From assembly GCF_003121485.1 (NCBI RefSeq), contig NZ_QAVX01000027.1:1-60386 (forward strand): a DNA stretch of 60,386 bases, read 5' to 3'. Below the pieces are notes generated by a model, which did no database searches, was not told the DNA's origin, and saw only the letters and a list, made by a program, of their open reading frames with translations. This document shows positions 55,968-60,386 of this stretch, piece by piece. Position 1 is the first letter of the stretch; every line of letters starts with the position of its first letter. The translations under genes and the position numbers were made by a program. The stretch comes from Dyella sp. C11 (GTDB taxonomy: Bacteria > Pseudomonadota > Gammaproteobacteria > Xanthomonadales > Rhodanobacteraceae).

Positions 55968-56081
55968 GGGCACTCCTGACGGCGGCGAAAGAAAACGCAT
56001 ATGCTATCGCGTTGGTCCTCGCACGGAACGCGGGTTGCCTATCCGATCCTTACAGTCCGTATGACCATGCACGTCTCAACC

Positions 56082-56339
56082 ATGACCGATCTGCGCCACG
56101 AATTCGAACAGGCCGCCGAAGACATCCAGCGGCTTGGCGAGCGGCCGGACAACGACACCCTGCTCAAGCTCTACGCCCTCTACAAGCAGGGCTCGGAAGG
56201 CAATGTCCACGGCGATCAGCCGGGCTTCTTCGATTTCGTGGGCACCGCCAAGTACGAGGCCTGGGCGCAATTGCGCGGCCTTTCCGAAGAGGCGGCCATG
56301 CAGCGTTACATCGATCTTGTCCAGGAACTGCTGGCTTAA
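56082..56339 (+). CDS. Acyl-CoA-binding protein
   Basis: The 85-residue protein is a single ACBP four-helix bundle: FEQAAEDIQRLGERPDNDTLLKLYALYKQGSEGNVHGDQPGFFDFVGTAKYEAWAQLRGLSEEAAMQRYIDLVQELL. The YALYKQG and K-Y-x-A-W motifs that bind the CoA 3'-phosphate are intact. It should buffer long-chain acyl-CoA. Three in-frame ATGs (56061, 56067, 56082) are possible; the third matches the usual family start. The fadH gene follows after a repeat-rich gap. Confidence 0.88.
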   Translation: MTDLRHEFEQAAEDIQRLGERPDNDTLLKLYALYKQGSEGNVHGDQPGFFDFVGTAKYEAWAQLRGLSEEAAMQRYIDLVQELLA

Positions 56340-56384
56340 GCGGCTGCTTTGCGGCCGCGGTCTGCGAGCCCCCCCCCCCTTCTA

Positions 56385-56463
56385 CACCGTCATCCAGCGC
56401 CTTTGAGGCGCCAGGCAAGCGACAAGTCACTGGATCCCAGCTTCCGCTGGGATGACGGTGAGG
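56385..56463. repeat. Inverted pair of REP elements
   Basis: ACCGTCAT followed by a GCGCCTTTGAGGCGC stem (56385-56415), then CACTGGATCCCAGC ... GCTGGGATGACGGTGAGG (56426-56463). The stems differ but the outer flanks are the same as in the other copies. A run of 11 C (56371-56381) precedes it. Confidence 0.75.
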
Positions 56464-56540
56464 TCGCGTGTGGGCTCGCATCGCCCCCTGCCCCGGTCAC
56501 GGCGAGGCCTCTTGCTTTCACACGCCCCCAACAGGCACAT

Positions 56541-56556
56541 TCATACGATCGTTTGA
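56541..56556. promoter_or_regulatory. Palindrome TCATACGATCGTTTGA upstream of fadH
   Basis: A 16-bp near-palindrome (14 of 16 positions symmetrical) ends 18 bp before the fadH ATG. TetR-type fatty-acid regulators such as PsrA and FadR bind similar short palindromes, so it is a candidate operator. Confidence 0.4.
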
Positions 56557-58593
<2,037 letters not shown>

Positions 58594-58624
58594 CAATCAT
58601 CATCAGGTCCTGCGCCATCGCCAC

Positions 58625-58731
58625 TCCCCTCACCGTCATTCCCGCGAAAGCGGGAATGCAGCGACTTTGAGGGCGTTTCGGCGAGCGTGAAAGACACTGG
58701 ATTCCCGCTTCCGCGGGAATGACGGTGAGGG
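58625..58731. repeat. Inverted pair of REP elements
   Basis: Unit 58625-58664 (CTCACCGTCATTCCCGC ... GCGGGAATGCA) and unit 58693-58731 (CACTGGATTCCCGC ... GCGGGAATGACGGTGAGG) face each other. Their stems are near-identical, so the pair can form a single large hairpin. Confidence 0.82.
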
Positions 58732-58770
58732 TTAGGTCTTGCAACACAAGGCGTGACGACCGAGGTGATA

Positions 58771-58800
58771 CCGGTCGCGCACAAGGTGCGCTCCCACAGA
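58771..58800. repeat. REP element of the GCGCACAAGGTGCGC type
   Basis: GGTCGCGCACAAGGTGCG followed by CTCCCACA is the classic Pseudomonas/Xanthomonadales-type REP core. It is distinct from the CACTGGAT family next to it. Confidence 0.75.
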
Positions 58801-58832
58801 AAGAGCCCTGGCGGAGGGCTTTAGGCAAAACG

Positions 58833-58992
58833 ACAACGCCCGGCGCAAGGCCGGGCGTTGTCAGAAAAGAAAGCGCCCCGCTGGGCGACGCGTCGATGTG
58901 GGTCAGGGGGGAGGAAGACCAGACATCGCGGGGATAGCGTCGCAGCGGGGCGAGGGTCGCCGCCACCTGGGGGGAGGGGACGGTGGCGGGAC
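58833..58992. repeat. Three successive inverted repeats
   Basis: First hairpin 58833-58863 has a perfect 13-bp stem (GACAACGCCCGGC). A second pairs 58875-58891 with 58937-58951 (CGACGC, GCCCCGCTG against CAGCGGGGC). A third pairs near 58960-58967 with 58981-58989 (CGCCACC / GGTGGCG). None has a T run on the plus strand. They could form a structured RNA or act in DNA form. Confidence 0.5.
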
Positions 58993-59077
58993 GAAAGAAA
59001 TAATATGATCGACTAATTATAGAAACCAATATATTTTTCCCCCGTCACTTATATGCAAATCGTATTAAAGCCCTGAA

Positions 59078-59974
59078 ATGTTCGACTTCCGTCAGCTTCG
59101 TTACTTTGTAACGGTCGCCGAAGAGCTCAGCTTTACGCGGGCAGCTCAGCGCCTGTACATTTCGCAGCCTCCGCTTTCCCAGCAGATTCAGTCACTTGAG
59201 AACGACCTCGGGGTTCGCCTGCTGGAGCGGAACAAGCGCAACGTCTCGCTGACTGAACCCGGCAAGTTGTTCCTGGAACAGGCTCGCCAGATCCTCGACA
59301 AGGCGGAGGAAGCCCGCGCCCAGATGGCGGATGCGGCCACCGGGTTCAGCGGCAAGCTGCGCCTGGCCTATACGGTCTCGGTGACCTTCCACCCCGCCCT
59401 GCCCCAGACGCTGCTGCGCTATCGCAGCTTTGCGCCGCAGGTGCGGCTGATGCTCAGCGAGATGTACACCGAGCAGCAGTACGCCGCCCTGATGGCCGGT
59501 GAGGTCGATGTGGGCTTCGTCCGCGACGAACCCGAACACCCCGGCATGGCAAAGAGCCTCCGGCTTGACGTCATCGATCGTGAGCCCCTGCTGCTCGCCC
59601 TGCCCTCCAACCACCCCCTGGCGGACCGCGAGAGCATCTGGCTGCGCGAAGTGGCCATGGAGGCCTTTGTCGTCCAGCCCCGCGAACTGGCAGCCACCCT
59701 GTACGACCGCCTGGCCCAGATCGCCGCCAAGGCCAATTTCCACCCGCTGATCCGCCAGCATGCGCAGCAGATCAATGGCCTGCTGGTGCTGGTAGCCGCC
59801 GGCATGGGCCTGGCGCTGGTGCCGGCGTCCATGCGCTCGGTCAGCCTGGCCGGCGTCACCTACCTGCGCCTGGAAGACCCTGACGCCTTCATGCTGTTGG
59901 CGCTGGCCAGCCGCGTGGACGACCCGAACCCCGTGGTGCGTCGCTTTTTAAGCGCGATGATGGAGCCGGATTGA
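59078..59974 (+). CDS. LysR-family transcriptional regulator (BenM/CatM-like)
   Basis: The 298-residue protein begins MFDFRQLRYFVTVAEELSFTRAAQRLYISQPPLSQQIQSLENDLGVRLLERNKRNVSLTEPG, a canonical LysR winged helix. The effector domain (~90-290) includes LRLAYTVSVTFHPALPQTL and GEVDVGFVRDEP. Sequence style matches the BenM/CatM group that respond to aromatic intermediates, but no catabolic gene is adjacent. An AT-rich region immediately upstream probably contains its own control site. Confidence 0.9.
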   Translation: MFDFRQLRYFVTVAEELSFTRAAQRLYISQPPLSQQIQSLENDLGVRLLERNKRNVSLTEPGKLFLEQARQILDKAEEARAQMADAATGFSGKLRLAYTVSVTFHPALPQTLLRYRSFAPQVRLMLSEMYTEQQYAALMAGEVDVGFVRDEPEHPGMAKSLRLDVIDREPLLLALPSNHPLADRESIWLREVAMEAFVVQPRELAATLYDRLAQIAAKANFHPLIRQHAQQINGLLVLVAAGMGLALVPASMRSVSLAGVTYLRLEDPDAFMLLALASRVDDPNPVVRRFLSAMMEPD

Positions 59975-60039
59975 GGCAGAGGCCGTTTCTTACGTCTCAG
60001 GCTCCATGAACGACCGATTTGCGCAGTCGATCCAAGGAC

Positions 60040-60068
60040 TTGTGCGAGGTCAATAAACTGTTTATGAT
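60040..60068 (+). promoter_or_regulatory. Predicted promoter of rpmJ
   Basis: TTGTGC at 60040-60045 and TATGAT at 60063-60068 are 17 bp apart. The spacing and -10 box are good, and the rpmJ start codon lies 44 bp after the -10. Confidence 0.55.
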
Positions 60069-60111
60069 TGCGGTCTTGAATTTTTTCTTTCGATAGTTTC
60101 AGGAGCTGGCC

Positions 60112-60237
60112 GTGAAGGTGCGTTCCTCTTTGAAGTCCGCCAAGGCGCGGCACCGTGACTGCAAGGTTGTGCGTCGTCGCGGCAAAGTGTTCGTGATCTG
60201 CAAGAGCAACCCGCGTTTCAAGGCTCGTCAGCGCTAA
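60112..60237 (+). CDS. rpmJ: 50S ribosomal protein L36, alternative zinc-free type
   Basis: The 41-residue protein starts at GTG 60112, with AGGAG at 60101-60105. It reads [20 protein letters not shown] and then [21 protein letters not shown]. The C-terminal [11 protein letters not shown] and RHxDC match E. coli YkgO (L36-2). Only two cysteines (C17 and C30) remain and the CxxC of the zinc-binding form is missing, so this L36 does not need zinc. A strong terminator follows, so it is monocistronic. Confidence 0.95.
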   Translation: MKVRSSLKSAKARHRDCKVVRRRGKVFVICKSNPRFKARQR

Positions 60238-60260
60238 TTTCTAGCTGCGACGTGTCGTGA

Positions 60261-60288
60261 AAAAGGGCCGCGAAAGCGGCCCTTTTTT
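60261..60288 (+). terminator. Rho-independent terminator
   Basis: AAAAGGGCCGC / GCGGCCCTTTTTT with a GAAA loop directly after rpmJ. Confidence 0.92.
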
Positions 60289-60309
60289 GTTGCCCATTCC
60301 ATCCGGCTG

Positions 60310-60386
60310 CCCCCCCCCCCGGGATGGAGGGCGCGTGAGGCGGCCGGGCGGGGTTCGGTGGTGGGCGGGGTGACGGGGGGGCGGGG
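60310..60386. other. Low-complexity G/C-rich end of the sequence
   Basis: Homopolymer runs (CCCCCCCCCC, GGGGGGG) and G-rich repeats dominate the final 77 bases. This is typical of unreliable bases at a contig end rather than a biological feature. Confidence 0.6.

Larger units (their letters stand above)
58594..59077. other. Gene-free, repeat-rich gap of 484 bp
   Basis: This gap holds a REP pair, a second REP type and a series of GC-rich inverted repeats, then an AT-rich stretch (about 59000-59060) just before the LysR gene. No credible open frame is present. The AT-rich part probably carries the LysR promoter and its binding sites. Confidence 0.65.

Noticed and set aside
58833-58863. Rho-independent terminator for fadH
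   Set aside because: The 13-bp stem is strong but no T run follows on the plus strand, and it is 240 bp from the fadH stop; listed only as an inverted repeat.

Overview
The window looks like chromosomal DNA of a GC-rich gammaproteobacterium of the Xanthomonadales, most likely the Rhodanobacteraceae (Dyella, Luteibacter, Rhodanobacter group). The reasons are the GC-rich coding style, REP-type intergenic palindromes, the 41-residue alternative L36, and Xanthomonadales-type blocks such as rpsA-ihfB-lapA-lapB with wbpL and wbpM homologues. No phage, plasmid, transposase, CRISPR or secretion cluster is present. The last ~90 bases and several C or G runs look like poor sequence at a contig edge.

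Layout. 1-736: repeats only (38-bp tandem repeat, nested inverted repeat, REP). 737-9069: an accessory envelope and stress region with a MocR regulator, a small membrane protein coupled to a secretory lipase, a MliC-type lysozyme inhibitor coupled to an esterase and MarC, an LprI-like protein and small orphan proteins. 9216-12598: LysR and AraC regulators, a putative kinase-fold protein and an NTF2-like protein. 12600-17145: an overlapping minus-strand operon of ABC-F ATPase, a phosphoglycerate-mutase-like protein and recJ. 17326-21529: a BamE-like periplasmic protein, aguA and aguB (agmatine to putrescine), and a TraB-family membrane protein. 21672-24875: chitinase, two small c-type cytochromes, nfuA with a possible IscR box, phhB. 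24872-31636: a CPBP-like membrane protein, rluC divergent from rne, and a GacA/UvrY-type response regulator. 31788-33209: two small proteins and tRNA-Leu, tRNA-Cys and tRNA-Gly. 33478-38837: pirin, MBL-fold hydrolase, a TetR/MFS pair with mirrored operators, a CsaA-like protein and an FAD amine oxidase. 38907-47382: pbpC and a very large alpha-2-macroglobulin. 47657-55967: galU, wbpM-like, wbpL-like, lapB, lapA, ihfB, rpsA, cmk. 56082-60237: acyl-CoA-binding protein, fadH, a repeat-rich gap, LysR, rpmJ.

How the genes work together. Much of the window serves the envelope: O-antigen initiation and sugar supply next to LPS quality control, peptidoglycan repair (PBP1C) beside a protease trap (A2M), and two lysozyme-inhibitor-like proteins within 3 kb. 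A second theme is RNA and translation: rne, rluC, rpsA, rpmJ, tRNAs, ABC-F and a CsaA-like protein. The observation I rate highest is a ~38-bp intergenic sequence found in three leaders (2261-2298, 6800-6837, 7328-7365). Two copies agree at 33 of 38 positions, and each ends 57-59 bp before a start codon.
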